A stretch of 64,000 bases of DNA from Taenia hydatigena. Its lineage: Eukaryota; Platyhelminthes; Cestoda; Cyclophyllidea; Taeniidae. The DNA lies in assembly GCA_036345935.2 (NCBI GenBank), contig JADWOT020000001.1:19509098-19573097 (forward strand), given 5' to 3'. Below, in pieces: positions 1-11,699 of the stretch. Every line of letters begins with the position of its first letter. Positions within the stretch are counted from its first letter, which is position 1. The position numbers and the translations under genes were made by a program. A model generated the notes under the pieces. It did no database searches and was not told the origin of the DNA. It saw only the letters and a list, made by a program, of their open reading frames with translations.

Positions 1-455
1 CGACATTCGTCCTTATTAACTCGTCTATCGGTGGAGCAGAAGGGTACGTCAAGACGGCTCTCGCCCTATCGCCTCTGATCATCAGTGCAGTTGTGGTCTG
101 GTTTGCTGCACTGCGAAGGATTGCCTTCAATTCACTTCTTGCATTTCGGGCTGTTTGCCACTGTCTTCAAAACGGCTACCCTCCACAGGTGCTGGTTATT
201 CATTCACCCTCCGTCATTCCACTTATGCGTGCCAATCACGATAATGGTAGCCCATTTCTTTTGCCACACCAACCAACCAACCATTATCTGCAGTTGACTT
301 GTTCCCAATTTGGTGTCATGGCAGTGATTTGCACCTCGCATACCTTGGCTTCTGCTTCTGATCTAATGTGGCAACTTGCATCAGCACTCAATTTAGCTGC
401 TGAGGAATTGTAGGTCCTGTGAATATTACACACTTGCTAGCCTCTCCGCCGGTCA
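1..455 (+). repeat. Outer half of a local inverted repeat (block B)
   Basis: This block is the reverse complement of about 1440-1885; paired positions sum to 1886. A roughly 1 kb spacer separates the halves, so the left end of the window is itself a small palindrome. A third copy in the right arm (60783-61170) corresponds to the 1440-1885 half. The block reads open for over 100 codons in all three copies, but it contains a short tetranucleotide run whose length differs between copies and changes the predicted protein, so I do not call a gene. Confidence 0.85.
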
Positions 456-1234
456 GCAAAAGGAATGCACAGATCGCCCAACATGCAAACTGAAAAGTTC
501 AAAATTCTGATTTAAAAATATATCATTACTGGGGAACGTTTGCCATGAAATCCAAATTATGTTGCATTCGACCAAGCGTGCCGATTACGTCAAGGAAGAG
601 CTAACGTCTATTTCCTGATAAGAGCCACCTGGGTAGGATAATGCCTCCAAGAGATAAGGACTTGTAAGGCGAAAGCACTCGAATCAAGCTCGAGTCACAG
701 CGAGGAGTTCCACACCTCTTTCATCCACCCTAAGACCGATTCACCTAACTTCTGCACCACTTCCGGTGCCTGGAAGGCAGCGTGTATACCGAGGGCTGCC
801 TTCCACAACACAAGGGATACGAATACCCATAGGTCCCATCTACGAAACCAGCATGCAAAGAAGACACGCTGCTTATTCGACCTCTCTAACCTTCTATTCG
901 ACTAGATGATCAAGAAGCTGCAGGAAATGAACAACGTCACACCATTGGCACAATGGTTAGATCAACGTGACTCTCCTACTAAGTTGGCTCTTACTGAATG
1001 CCCATCACAGTGACAGCCGAAGTGCTTTTGTTTTCATCCAAATAATTCAATGTCACATAAACATCGGCTCACGGTAACGAGGTGGATTGAAGTAATCAAA
1101 AGCCGGCCAGTGCAGAGGCCAGCAATGGCGACTGCCTGATGCACTGTCACCCACTGAGGAGGAGTCGGCACCGCAATTGCTCTCTGTTATGCACGTGCTG
1201 AACCACCACCACCAACACCACCACCATCTCCCCC

Positions 1235-1885
1235 CTTTTACGTCATTAAATAAATGGCAGCAACAGCTAAGAGAGAAAGGAGGTAGAAAATGTATTTGGA
1301 CCTGGTGAGGCTTGATGAGAGAATGGCCGAACGAGACAGAGGCACCTTTCTGAACTAGAATGCTTAATTTAGTGGCAGAATCAAGGTATTCCTCATCGAA
1401 GACATCCGCTGTCACTGGAAGAGTGCACAATAGGTACGGATAGGCTAGCGAGTGTGTGGTATTCACTGGACCTACAATTCCTCAGCAGCTAAATTGAGTG
1501 CTGATGCAAGTTGCCACATTAGATCAGAAGCAGAAGCCAAGGTATGCGAGGTGCAAATCACTGCCATGACACCAAATTGGGAACAAGTCAACTGCAGATA
1601 ATGGTTGGTTGGTTGGTTGGTTGGTTGGTGTGGCAAAAGAAATGGGCTACCATTATCGTGATTGGCACGCATAAGTGGAATGACGGAGGGTGAATGAATA
1701 ACCAGCACCTGTGGAGGGTAGCCGTTTTGAAGAAAGTGGCAAACAGCCCGAAATGCAAGAAGTGAATTGAAGGCAATCCTTCGCAGTGCAGCAAACCAGA
1801 CCACAACTGCACTGATGATCAGAGGCAATATGGAGGAGAGCCGTCTTGACATAGCCTTCTGCGCCACCGATAGACGAGTTAATAA
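1235..1885 (-). repeat. Inner half of local inverted repeat, joined to block C
   Basis: Reverse complement of right-arm 60783-61390, and in part (1440-1885) the inverted partner of 1-455. On the minus strand two open stretches follow each other (1867-1472 and 1466-about 1240), interrupted by a stop just before the second. The second begins near residues NTTHSLAYPYLL and is also open in the right arm at 61171-61380. The right copy carries about 70 bases between the CAACAGCT motif and the CCCCTTTTACG motif that are missing here near 1257; the 19340-19440 copy retains them. This may be a gene remnant; I do not recognise the protein. Confidence 0.75.
1602..1630 (+). repeat. (GGTT)n tetranucleotide run
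   Basis: About seven GGTT units. The inverted copy at about 266-282 and the right-arm copy at 61021-61038 have only about four. In the surrounding frame the extra units add repeated Gln-Pro-Thr-Asn residues. Confidence 0.9.
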
Positions 1886-2384
1886 GGACGAATGTCGATT
1901 GTGTCCTCTGTGTGTGTGGAGTCACCTCACTGACATGCCAATGCAGCATGCTACTGTCGCCAACTGAAGTAGTGCATCGGACAATTGAAGTGCCTCTTGA
2001 GTCTCGCAAATGTAGCCTGCTATTTGTAAGAACAGAAGAACTTGCTACAATGCATTTTGGTTCAAGTGATTTTGCAACAAAGAATGCTGCCTACTTTCTT
2101 CCTTATGTTGTTTTTGACGGTGCAGGTTCGCAACGAGTGGTTATACCGGCAATCCCCTCTGACCGTTACACATTACAAAGGGCTACAGCGTTCAGAGAGC
2201 ATTGTTTTGCATGTCCAAACGCGATCCAATATCTGCATTGGAATGCCGAACTCTCGCGTTGCTTGAGTCTACTAATTCTACTTTCTTGACCACTCAAAGC
2301 AGCTGGCACCGAATCAGCCTCACAGGCCTTCACTGCAATTGCCTGCGAGCTTCCCAATGTTGAGTAAGACCGGTTACAGTCCTT

Positions 2385-2406
2385 CCTCCTCCTCCTCCTC
2401 CTCCTT
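2385..2406 (+). repeat. (TCC)n microsatellite
   Basis: About seven perfect CTC/TCC units in the left mosaic, in the stretch that is absent from the right arm. Confidence 0.9.
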
Positions 2407-2769
2407 GCACATAATTTATCATCACCAACTGATTAGTTTTATATCCCTGCAATCCCTGCTGCATCACTTGCATCCACTCATCATCTGGTGGTGATGGTGG
2501 TGGATTACATAATGTGAATGGCATTTCAGAAGTAGTAAGCGTGCAATCCTAACAATATAGCATAAATTGAAACACAATAGCTTATGATAACAATACAATT
2601 AGCAAACTTTTCTCGATTGCGCTAAGTTGGCACTGTCCAACACATGTGTGGGAGTGGGACGCAAGATTTTAAATGTTTTCACTCACTCGCCTTCTGATTA
2701 TGCATAATGAAACGGGACAGTGTGTGGTGTCCCATAATCCAACTTCTTGCTCTAGTATGCCTTCTTTTA

Positions 2770-3310
2770 GCAGTGTTTTGTTTACAATTAAATCCAACAT
2801 CCCAGCTTGGAATGATAAGGGTCTCGATAGTAAACTCTTACAATCACTGGAATTGTAATACATTTTAGCTCGCCCGACAGCTGCCCTACCACCATTTGAT
2901 TCACCTCCACCAATGATTGGAGGTGATAACAGCCCTTACAGCACCACTAGTCCTCACTGCGAGTCTTCATTCACCCGAAGTGAATGCAGCCATGCGTCGA
3001 CTCGGAGAATGCTGCGCAGCTTTCTGATGCGTTGCAGTGTATCGTGTGGATTTGGTATTGACACTGCTTCTGGCTGTGCAATAGCAGGCTTGCCAGGTGT
3101 CTCACAATCGCCACTGTCCTCCTCCACTGGCACGTAGGGTGATGTGGGAGCAGATGTCCTCTTGGGCGGCATTTCACACTGCCGTAATGGCGAGCGGGTG
3201 GGCGCATCGTAATGCTCAACTGGTGCCATTTCGCTACCAATGTGATCAGGTGTGCGTAGAATTACAGTTGTATGGAAGGAAACGCCTCGAGAACAGGCAA
3301 CACTTCTGCA
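2770..3310 (+). repeat. Continuation of left arm after a large indel
   Basis: Reverse complement of 60250-60780. Paired positions sum to about 63550, so this block is offset by about 490 bp from the inner part of the arm. The offset is caused by extra sequence at 3310-3880 on the left. The inner boundary coincides with a block (3370-3650) that also occurs inverted at 10840-11130, which suggests an insertion into the left arm. On the minus strand the block reads an open frame with a Pro/Ser/Thr-rich segment that is longer and intact in the right copy (60025-60549). Confidence 0.85.
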
Positions 3311-3369
3311 GGTTAGGCGAAACGTATCCTGTCATTGTTTTCTACCTTTCTCGGTTTGTGTGGATAGCT

Positions 3370-3650
3370 TCGAAGTTCTACCCTTTTTCCTTCTACCACC
3401 TTGTCGTTACTTGTCGTCCTGGTGGCAGTGAGATGTGCAGGACGTCTTTCTTCCTCTTTAGCCCCACCCCACCCCGCCCCTTCATCGTTCTGTGGCCAAG
3501 AGCAATATGGTTGAGCAAATGGCATTTCTTCACCCTGCTCACGACAGGAAATCACATTGTCGTGATGCGTAGCAAATCCTCTTCAAATGTTGTCTCTCTT
3601 GGATCACTAACCCACATTCACTGTCAATGCCAACGTTTAAGTGTAACTGC
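3370..3650 (+). repeat. Block G, copy inside the left-arm insertion
   Basis: About 280 bases that match the reverse complement of 10840-11130 at roughly 85%. Weaker relatives lie at about 18320-18430 (same orientation) and 63380-63440. The minus strand has a short frame with residues around EEMPF and QPYC that is also present in the plus-strand 10840-11130 copy, which hints at an old coding ancestor. This block lies within the 570 bases present only in the left arm. Confidence 0.7.
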
Positions 3651-3889
3651 CCGCTGCTGCTGCACATCGCACAGTGCTTGGTTCGACGCACGCCATCAAA
3701 GTGTTTCATTCTGGGATAACCAGTCTGACGCACAAGTTTCAGGTGGTTGCGCTGATTGTCTTTGCATTTTCTAGGAAATAGCCAAAAGACGATTTAGCAG
3801 CATGTGAGATAATCATGAAAATCGCTCATTAAATTACACGGCAATTTCATTTCTTTGCTCTGCTCATACACTGACTCACACCTATTCCC

Positions 3890-6800
3890 ATCTCTACGGT
3901 GGCATTGAGTGACCCACTCAATCGGCTGCTGCTTCAGTCCAGCCTCTGTGACTGCACTGCTGTGGCACTATGCAACTTGACAATAACATTGCGATTCGCA
4001 CAAAATCACCAAGCGTCACTGGTCCTACCGAAAACCAAGTGTCCATCACTCCGTGTGAAAGGCGGCAAAAAGTTCATTCTTACATTTGTGGTTTGCATAG
4101 GGGATGGAGGCTTCTTCACCGTCATCCCAATGACAGTTACATCCACTAGGAGTGCAGACCACTCTAAATGCTTCCACTTTCCAAATCATTTTAGTGGAAA
4201 GACTGCATTCCTGTCTGCATACACATTTGCCTCTCCCTCAAAAATAATCAGTAAAAGGGGATTAGTCTATGTGTCCTTGTCGTAATCAAGCTTTGTGTAT
4301 CATCATCACCTCTTCTTTGCAGTAACGCCTATGCCTTTTTGGTCACGAAATTGCTCAAATCAAGCAGCGATCGCTATCAATCAGGAAAGCCACAGTAACA
4401 GTCCAGTTGTTACTGATTTTAGTGGCACAAAAGTTGGAGAAAGGAGAAATCGAGTGATAGAGAACGTTGAGACGCGTTGACTCAGTGGCCTCTACATTGA
4501 CTGCGAGGGCGTGGCGGCGAATCACTCACCATCTGTCGCTCTTGCCTCGTGCACGTCTGTGTATCTTGTACTATTTTCATCCCACCCACATTTGCACAAC
4601 GGCACCGAGTTCACGCAAGCTTCTGGCAAGGTGGTGGTTGCCATTTCTGCTGTACACAATGTCTTTGATAACAATTGGATTATGAACTTATCTGCCTCGG
4701 ATGTGGTTGCTCTAAAACCTGCAATTCTTAAAGGAAGCAAGCAGCTACGTGCCACACTTCATTTCATTTGTTTAAACAACGTGAACAACTTGGTGAAGGA
4801 CAATCCTGAGCTCATGTCAACTGTTTAAACAAATAAAGAAACTATTCACGCATCACGCACATCAATCGGTTGCAATCAAACTCTAATAGAATTCCATGCT
4901 ACTTTGGTGTTTCCTCAAATAACTTAGGAACGTTTGCAGCGGATAGTGGTTGCAGTGCGTTTGCTACTTGTGTCACTTTCGAGCTCCAATGTCGCACTAA
5001 TACGTTAAGGGTATGTATTTTTGAAGTCATGAGAGCAGAGTCTGCCCGAGTGGCAATCGTCAAAGCAAATGTCCTTCATCCCTTCATTTGTTACATTGGA
5101 TTTCATAAGCGATTCGTGTGGCAAGCAACTTCCTGAGCAAAGCCATAAGTTGGTTAACAACTACACAATCGAAACCTGTTAGCACAAGGGATTGTGTCAG
5201 CTGTCCGCACTGCTAATTCGTTTCTAAGGGCAGGATGGCAAATGCACAAGCAAGGCGGGTGGTACATCTGGGCCCATTAACAACCACCTCAACCTTGGCA
5301 TAGCGAAATCCCATCAGCCACACTACAGGATTGAGGCGATGTGTAAAACGTGCCTGAAGAGTGAGCGTTGTGGACCTAAAACTAAGCTGTAATGGGGGAG
5401 AGTAAGTGCAGGTGTACCAGAAAAATCAGGTGCCGTCAGCGGAATTACAACTGACATGCGTGGATTTTTATTAAGATTAATGCATTAGAATGTAGAACTG
5501 GAACAAAAAAATAAGATGTTAATCACTCAACATCCTCAATTGGCCAGGCTTCCACCTTGCAATGAATAAAGCATCCCTTGCTCAAAAGGCATGAGAGTTG
5601 AAGGCGGAGAACTCAACATGAGAGATGCTACTCTGGTGGCCACTCTAGTAAGCCTCATCTCATTCCACCATAACGTGAGCATAAAAGAGTGGGTCAAACC
5701 TGACAAACGTAACCAAGTTACTTTATTCCTAACGCCGAAGCATAGCCACAAGCCTCCGTGCCTTGCCAACTCCCTCCAAGGTCTGTGCTTGGCTGTAATA
5801 GATGCCGGCAACATCAGTGATGACGACGTGGCTCAGTGTTGTGGCACCTTAACTTACCTCGTCATGGGCGAGAAAGAGAGGACCCTCGTCCACAACTTCA
5901 TTTCATGTGGCCAAGGAGTAAGCCAGAATGACGGGAAACATGCTAGGGAGCTGTGATGGAAGGAGCTGTCCATGGCCTTCTCACATATGCAGTCATGGTT
6001 GGATAAACGTCCAGTTTAATCGCGCAGTTTAACCACCCATTATGATTGAGAAGTTCTGTGGCTTACAGACAAATTATTACAGCCAGCCAATTGTGCAGCC
6101 TCGATTCGCCGCATGCCCAAAGAATGGTCTGAACCAATGCTCTCCCATTGTGTCCCCATTCAGCCCCACGCTATACCCTGCCATCAGACCATGCTCCTTT
6201 GCCTCATCTTGCTTGTAGCCACATTCCTTGCATTCATTTTGAAAGTTGCAGAAGAATCAGGCGAACCTCTATGAAGTTTCCTTGCTTAACTCGGGAGCAG
6301 ATTAGTCTGTAATAAACATTCGTGTTCATCCTACCCGATATAACAAGACCACAACCGCTCCTCTTTCTACAAGGACACATTCGGCAGGAGAGGAAGAGAT
6401 TAGAGTTGACCTCCGGAGTCAGTCATAGTCATGCTATGGCTATATAGCGCCCTGCCTAGTGCTAGATACCGTCTCCAATAACACCATTGTATCTATTTAG
6501 CTGGGATGGTCCAGTCAAACAACCCTGGCCATCACGAGTGTCCGCTACGCCTAATCGAAGCACCAACCATATACTTCCATAGCCCACAACATTGTGCATT
6601 CTTTCGTAGCATACAGTTGACCTGGATGTGCTATATCAAGGTTGATGCCGCCCATAACCGCCTTCATCTCTACTCGTTAGACCGACTGCGTCTAAACCAA
6701 ATGGCAACCAACCATTTGCTATTACATGCGATCCTCCAACCTGTCTGTGGAATTGTTGTGGACAATCATCAAAGGCACCCCCAATCCTCCATCTCTGGTT

Positions 6801-8295
6801 TCGTGCTTCACGCCTCCACCCTGGTACTGCTCCACTGCTCCATCCAACCAGGTGAGAGGCTTGGGCCGGAAGTCAAAACGGACTGTGAAACATCCTGCGT
6901 TGTTTGCAACGCAAAAGTGACAGGGAACCACCAATTCGCACCGTGAGAGATTTTATAAAAGAATAACAAAATACCACGGATAGCATGAAACCAAATGCGA
7001 CGTGAAGTCAAAGTTAAGGAAGGAGAACATAAGAACACGGGACCCTCTTATTTACAGGCACTACACGACTCCATCAATTGACACCGTCTTAATAAAGGTG
7101 ATGAAGTTGGTTGATGCAATGTTGGCAAAAGTATGGTAAGAAGTGATGTGACTTCTTATCACAATAGTAGTAGTCGTCGTGGTTTAAGCGTCAATCCATT
7201 CTACAAGGTGCTTTCTAAAGTCTGCATCCTGACTTGCTAATTCTCAAACGAGTTGGCATAAGATGGCTGCCAATGTAGCAGTTTTCAAATTTACATCTCT
7301 GGCCTCCGCCCATGCTCGAGCAGCATCATCGGTGTGACGAGTGAGGCGTGCGAAAGGCTCCAACCAACTCAGCGAAATCAACGCAGAACGTGCATAAATG
7401 CCCACTGGATATCTCTTAGGGCACAGAAACAGATCATGATGGGAGCGATTGCAATCCTTGTCGGTGTGTGGCGTACTGCATGGGTAGGCATCCACAGCAT
7501 CACTTGCACTTCTCCATTATTTGTTCTCTCCACCTTCTCTTCACTCCTGGTCGTCACCTCATGCTTCTTTTCCTTGGAGGTGACCAAATTACAGTACTGT
7601 GGGGCTCTCGCGCTGTTCCAAAGTTGATGAGGTCGTCGGTTAACAGTGAAGCATCGGTTCCATGGAGATGCGGTGCGTGCATTAATGCGGTGATTTGCGC
7701 ACAACGGTCCTGAAGAGTGAGCATGCGAGGCGATTTAGAGATGAATGGAATGCAGAGTCGAGTGCGCCATCCCAGCAGCATCAAGTGTTTTGGGTAAGAG
7801 ACACTTGTTCATGGTCAGTCACGTAAGAGTACTCTAGTAATGTGAGCAGTTCACTGCACAATGGTGTGGGTCAAAGTAGGTCATGTGTGATGGAAATGGG
7901 TCACAATGACAGCAACGGTAGTGCTTATCGCTATCTCTAATAGTCAGGTCAATTAAATTATCTTGTCGAAACCACGACCGCTTGGATGAACCACTAAAAT
8001 ACGCGCCTGGTGATTGCACTAAAGTTTATGATGAGATGGACATGTTTCCTTGTGACAACGTCTGGTTTGACACGATTGTACCTACTCCATTTGAGTTGCG
8101 CACAAATTGCAAATTGTTAGGTGATGTTAACAAATTGCGTAAAAATTCGCATTTACCCAAGAGTGTCCTTTATGATTTCCAATGGACTCACTAGATAAAA
8201 CGACTCCTCCAAGGTGCCCAAGCACCTCCTTTGGGCCTTCCACCACTAGTGAGGGAAAGGCACTAAATAATCCATGTTCTGTCCAGCATTGTTCA
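3890..8295 (+). repeat. Left arm of large inverted repeat (young part)
   Basis: This block is the reverse complement of 55765-60155. Paired positions sum to about 64047 from 8295 down to about 5590 and to about 64037 near 4300-4700, so the two arms are collinear with only about 10 bp of net indel. A hand comparison of 5591-5956 with 58456-58091 shows seven differences in about 370 bases, roughly 98% identity. The inner edge is sharp: homology stops just after the shared sequence around 8280-8295. The arm contains no recognisable transposase, reverse transcriptase or terminal repeats, so I call it a segmental duplication rather than a known element. Its ORFs are described separately and look neutral. 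Confidence 0.9.
5591..5956 (+). other. Repeat-embedded 121-codon ORF (left copy)
   Basis: An ATG-started frame of 121 codons is intact here and in the inverted copy at 58456-58091. It ends in KHAREL plus a stop (TGA here, TAA there). I recognise no domain. Between the copies I see four amino-acid changes and two silent changes plus the stop change, close to what neutral drift gives, so conservation reflects the recent duplication rather than selection. It may be an unrecognised exon or chance. Confidence 0.3.
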
Positions 8296-8299
8296 AGTT

Positions 8300-9060
8300 G
8301 GATTTCAGTTTGATGCAGGCAGGTGATGCATCTCTATCACCCCTCAGCCGCTGCACACAACGCGCTTTGCACTCCAGCACTCACATCCTCGTTGCAAAGA
8401 AGCAGACAATGAAGATGGCATTGTTTCTGTGTCCACGACTTGAGGCAAATGCAAATGGCAAACTTGGCTCATACACAAACAGTTCCTGTGGAAACCCACT
8501 CACTATGAGGTGGTGGTCTCTCCTCCTCTCCACGCTACTGCACTTGTAACACTTGTCAATGTGAGTGAGTCGCTGTCCGGTGGCGCATGAAGACAGCACT
8601 GACAGAAAGCAGGACAGAGGCCAAGAGAAGGGTCATTTGAAGTCACACTTCATCTATCACGCACTCGATCTACGGAATGCCCATGCAATGTGATGTTGTC
8701 GATGTTGACGTGGATTGTGGGTCGAAGTGAGGAGGATGTGGCAAGCCTGCCCCTGTTGGGATTTGTATTGCCTGTGAAGGCTAAGGCAGCCTTTGATCTA
8801 CACGCTTTTGTACGGCGGCCAGTGCCAATGCCAGATTCAGCTTTTGTTGCTGCACTCCGTCAATCGTAGAGGACGGGATAACCTCCAACACTGGGCTGGA
8901 TGAATGCTACATTGCATTTGCTTTGCTCAACACTGATCAGGAAGTAGAGACACTTGTTGGCTTGTTCTTCAACTGCTTTTACGTGGTGGGCAAGTGTGAC
9001 GAGGAATCCTAGAAGAACCTCTAAATAATATCAAAGAGAGTCTTTTTTGATTATAATCAC
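8300..9060. other. No gene seen
   Basis: Repeat-mosaic sequence just inside the left arm. Short frames on both strands only; none shows a recognisable domain or a convincing splice structure. Confidence 0.5.
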
Positions 9061-9063
9061 GAG

Positions 9064-9342
9064 ATGGTTTAGACCGACATGAAACATTGGCCCCTCAAGG
9101 TGATTACTTCAAGCGGGAAGCCGATGAATGTGGTCGAGTGTGGCAGTGAGAGCAAGCGCTTCTTTGCTGAGCAGATCTCGTGCACGGTGCTGTCGAAGAT
9201 GAAGGAGACAGTGGAAGTCGACTTGGATAAGAAGGTGACAAACGCAGTGATCACAGTGCCAGCACCCTTCAATGTCAGCCAACGTCTGACCAGGGTTGAT
9301 GCAGGAAAAATAGCGAGCGTGAACATGCTGCGACTCATCTAG
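9064..9342 (+). pseudogene. Hsp70 fragment (part of nucleotide-binding domain)
   Basis: The plus-strand frame matches the Hsp70 ATPase domain in order: HWPLKVIT, then [29 protein letters not shown], then DAGKIASVNMLRLI. It ends at a TAG exactly where intact Hsp70 continues with the NEPTAAA phosphate-binding segment. Only about 90 residues of a protein normally near 640-650 remain. The sequence upstream (8690-9060) shows no Hsp70 similarity. Cytosolic Hsp70 is a chaperone; this remnant cannot fold clients. It shares its stop and about 70 bases after it with the copy ending at 11616. Confidence 0.9.
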
Positions 9343-9344
9343 TT

Positions 9345-10400
9345 GTGATTGCCAAATTCTACACATTGCGCATTGTTACTCGTCTTGTATTTTGTCGAAC
9401 ACGCCTGCATGAAATGAGAAAAGCCTTCGATTACCCATTCTGCTCTTTTCACTCATCCGTAATTACGTCATCACACTCACACTATTCCCTGGGTTGAAAG
9501 TGGCACGCAATTCAGCAATGGGTCTCGTCATAAGCTCACAGGCGATCGTCGTTGGACACGTGTTCATTCAGCCATCGAGGCTGACGCTTCTGTTAGTGGA
9601 GAATCAACGTGATGCTACAAATCACCAGATGCACATTCCATGGACGAACGATGTGTAGACCACTAATTGAGGGCTCCCACCTACCTTTGCTCGTCACCAT
9701 TGACCTCGCAGACAGACTGTGAGATGATCGCAACATTGCCCACACGAAAGCATTTGGCCTTTCGTCACACCACCACTCCTACCGGTGGTCGCTAGTGTGC
9801 CATCTAACTTGATAGGTTTGGTGCATGTGACAAATGTGAGTGTTGAATGTGACACTTTCGACCGAGAGTAACGCAGTCATTCAATCAGCTGCACGCATTT
9901 GGAATGGAGTCAAATGCAAAGCGCTGCATACAATGAAGACCAGATTCCTCGTTTTGATGCTCTCCCTAGCGTTGTATTTAGGTAATTACTTTTTCTCGGG
10001 TGATTAATCCGTTATAAGTAGGGCAAAGCTTAATGCAACACCAACCTTGCCATTGAAGCACCGACGTCAATCAAGTCATCAAGTTAGCACTTGTGGTGCT
10101 TTAGTGTCCAGTAACAACAGTGGAAAGAGTGGACTTGGCGTCTACCTGGCTTCTTGTCTTACAAGCGGTGCATGGGATTCCTCTCAATGCATGCCCATAA
10201 CTTGTCATTCACATCGACTCTTCGTTACCAACTCTTATGTGAGTAGCACAAAGTGCAACACAATGAGGAGCACCATCTGAAGGCCAATGAAAGGTGGGAG
10301 TGAGCACCAGATGGGTCGCGTGTCAATTGGCTATGCAGAGGCACGTACGTGCAGCGGGACCGAATATCACGGACACCAAGTTTAAATCCACAGTCAAGAC
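9345..10400. other. No gene seen; Hsp70-linked tail at the start
   Basis: The first 70 bases after the Hsp70 stop match those after the stop at 11616. The rest has only short frames. Confidence 0.5.
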
Positions 10401-10839
10401 TTCATTAATTTAGCATGATGGCGTTGCGGAGAGCAGAGCGAAGCCTCTTCGAAGTGAGGGTTCGTTTAAGTGATCAAATGGAATCCATACACAACAGTTG
10501 AATGATGCATCGTAATCCATCAACCTCATCTTCAGCTCACTTAAGGAGAGCACCAGTGGACTTTCTTTTCGTCCACTTCTTGTGACACTGCTAGCGACCA
10601 TTGTTGCTGCGGTGTGAACTGTCAGAATACAGATTTGGATTGATGAGATGCGCTTCAAGGAATCATCGCTCACGATGGCCTCGATTCCACAACGCCTTTC
10701 TGTGCCAGTGACCTGCTGACATTGTGTGGGCAAAACGATGGATGAAGGGCCAAAGATAATCCACTCTCTGGTTGAGGATGTTAATGGCCACTTCAATGAC
10801 AGACTGACAGTTCACGGGTGGCATTCTGATCGGACAATT

Positions 10840-11130
10840 ACACTTAAGTGTTGGCATTGACAGGGAATGTGGGTTATTGATCCACGAGTGACAACATTTG
10901 AAGAGGATTTGCTACGCATCGCGACACCGTGATTCCCTGTCGTGAGCAGGATGAAGAAATGCCATTCACTCAACCATATTGCTTTTGGCCACAAAACAAT
11001 GAAGTGGTGGAGTGGGGTGAAAGAGGAAGAAAGATGTCCTGCACAGTCCACTGCTACTAGGACGACAAGTAACGACAAGGCGGTAGGAGGAAAAGGGCAG
11101 AACTTCGAAGCTCTTCACACAAGCCGTGTA
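10840..11130 (-). repeat. Block G, second copy next to Hsp70 remnant
   Basis: Inverted partner of 3370-3650. It sits immediately upstream of the Hsp70 fragment that starts near 11200. The short frame with EEMPF and QPYC residues is kept on the plus strand but broken by stops upstream. Minus-strand frames at 10410-10796 and 10663-10857 run on from it with frame changes, as expected for a dead gene copy. Confidence 0.65.
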
Positions 11131-11199
11131 GGATAGAAAAGAAGGACAGGAGACGTTCCGACCTATCGTCAAAAGTATCTACACCAACGCCTAGCGCTG

Positions 11200-11616
11200 C
11201 CCACAACGACCTGCTGTGTTGCCTTTACGACTAAAGAACGCCTCATTGGTGATGCCGCTAAGAAGCAGGCAAGTGTGCAGCCCACCAATACGGTGTTCGA
11301 CGTGAAGCGCCTAATTGGACGCGGTTTCAACGACGAGGTAGTGCATGCCGACATGAAATGTTGGCCCTTCAAGGTGATTACTATTGGCGAGAAGTCGATG
11401 ATTGATGTCGAGTATTGCAGTGAGTCAAAGAGCTTCTTTGCTGAGCAGATCTCGTGCACGGTGCTGTCGAAGATGAAGGAGCCAGCGGAAGCCGACTTGG
11501 ATAAGAAGGTGACAAACGCAGTGATCACAATGCCAGCGCAATCCGATGACAACCAACATCTGTTTAGGATTGATGTGTGGAAAATAGCAGGCGTGAACAT
11601 GCTGCGACTCATCTAG
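11200..11616 (+). pseudogene. Hsp70 N-terminal fragment
   Basis: Longest Hsp70 remnant here, about 138 codons. It begins near the conserved TTPSYVAF region (read as TTTCCVAFT), continues through [46 protein letters not shown] and NAVITMPA, and ends in NMLRLI plus TAG like the copy at 9342. The DLGTTYS start and the whole second half of the ATPase domain, the substrate-binding domain and the tail are missing. Several conserved residues have changed, for example YFNDSQR reads as QSDDNQH. It is a dead, truncated copy carried within the repeat mosaic. Confidence 0.92.
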
Positions 11617-11699
11617 TCGTGACTGCCCAATTCTACGCATTTGCGCATTTTTACCTTGTCTTGTATTTTGTCAAGCGCGCCTGTATGAAATAAGATCCA

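Noticed and set aside
6506..8194. Chain of mid-sized ORFs on both strands of the arm as a polycistronic element
   Set aside because: Frames on both strands overlap, none matches a transposase, polymerase, integrase or capsid, and differences between the arms look neutral.
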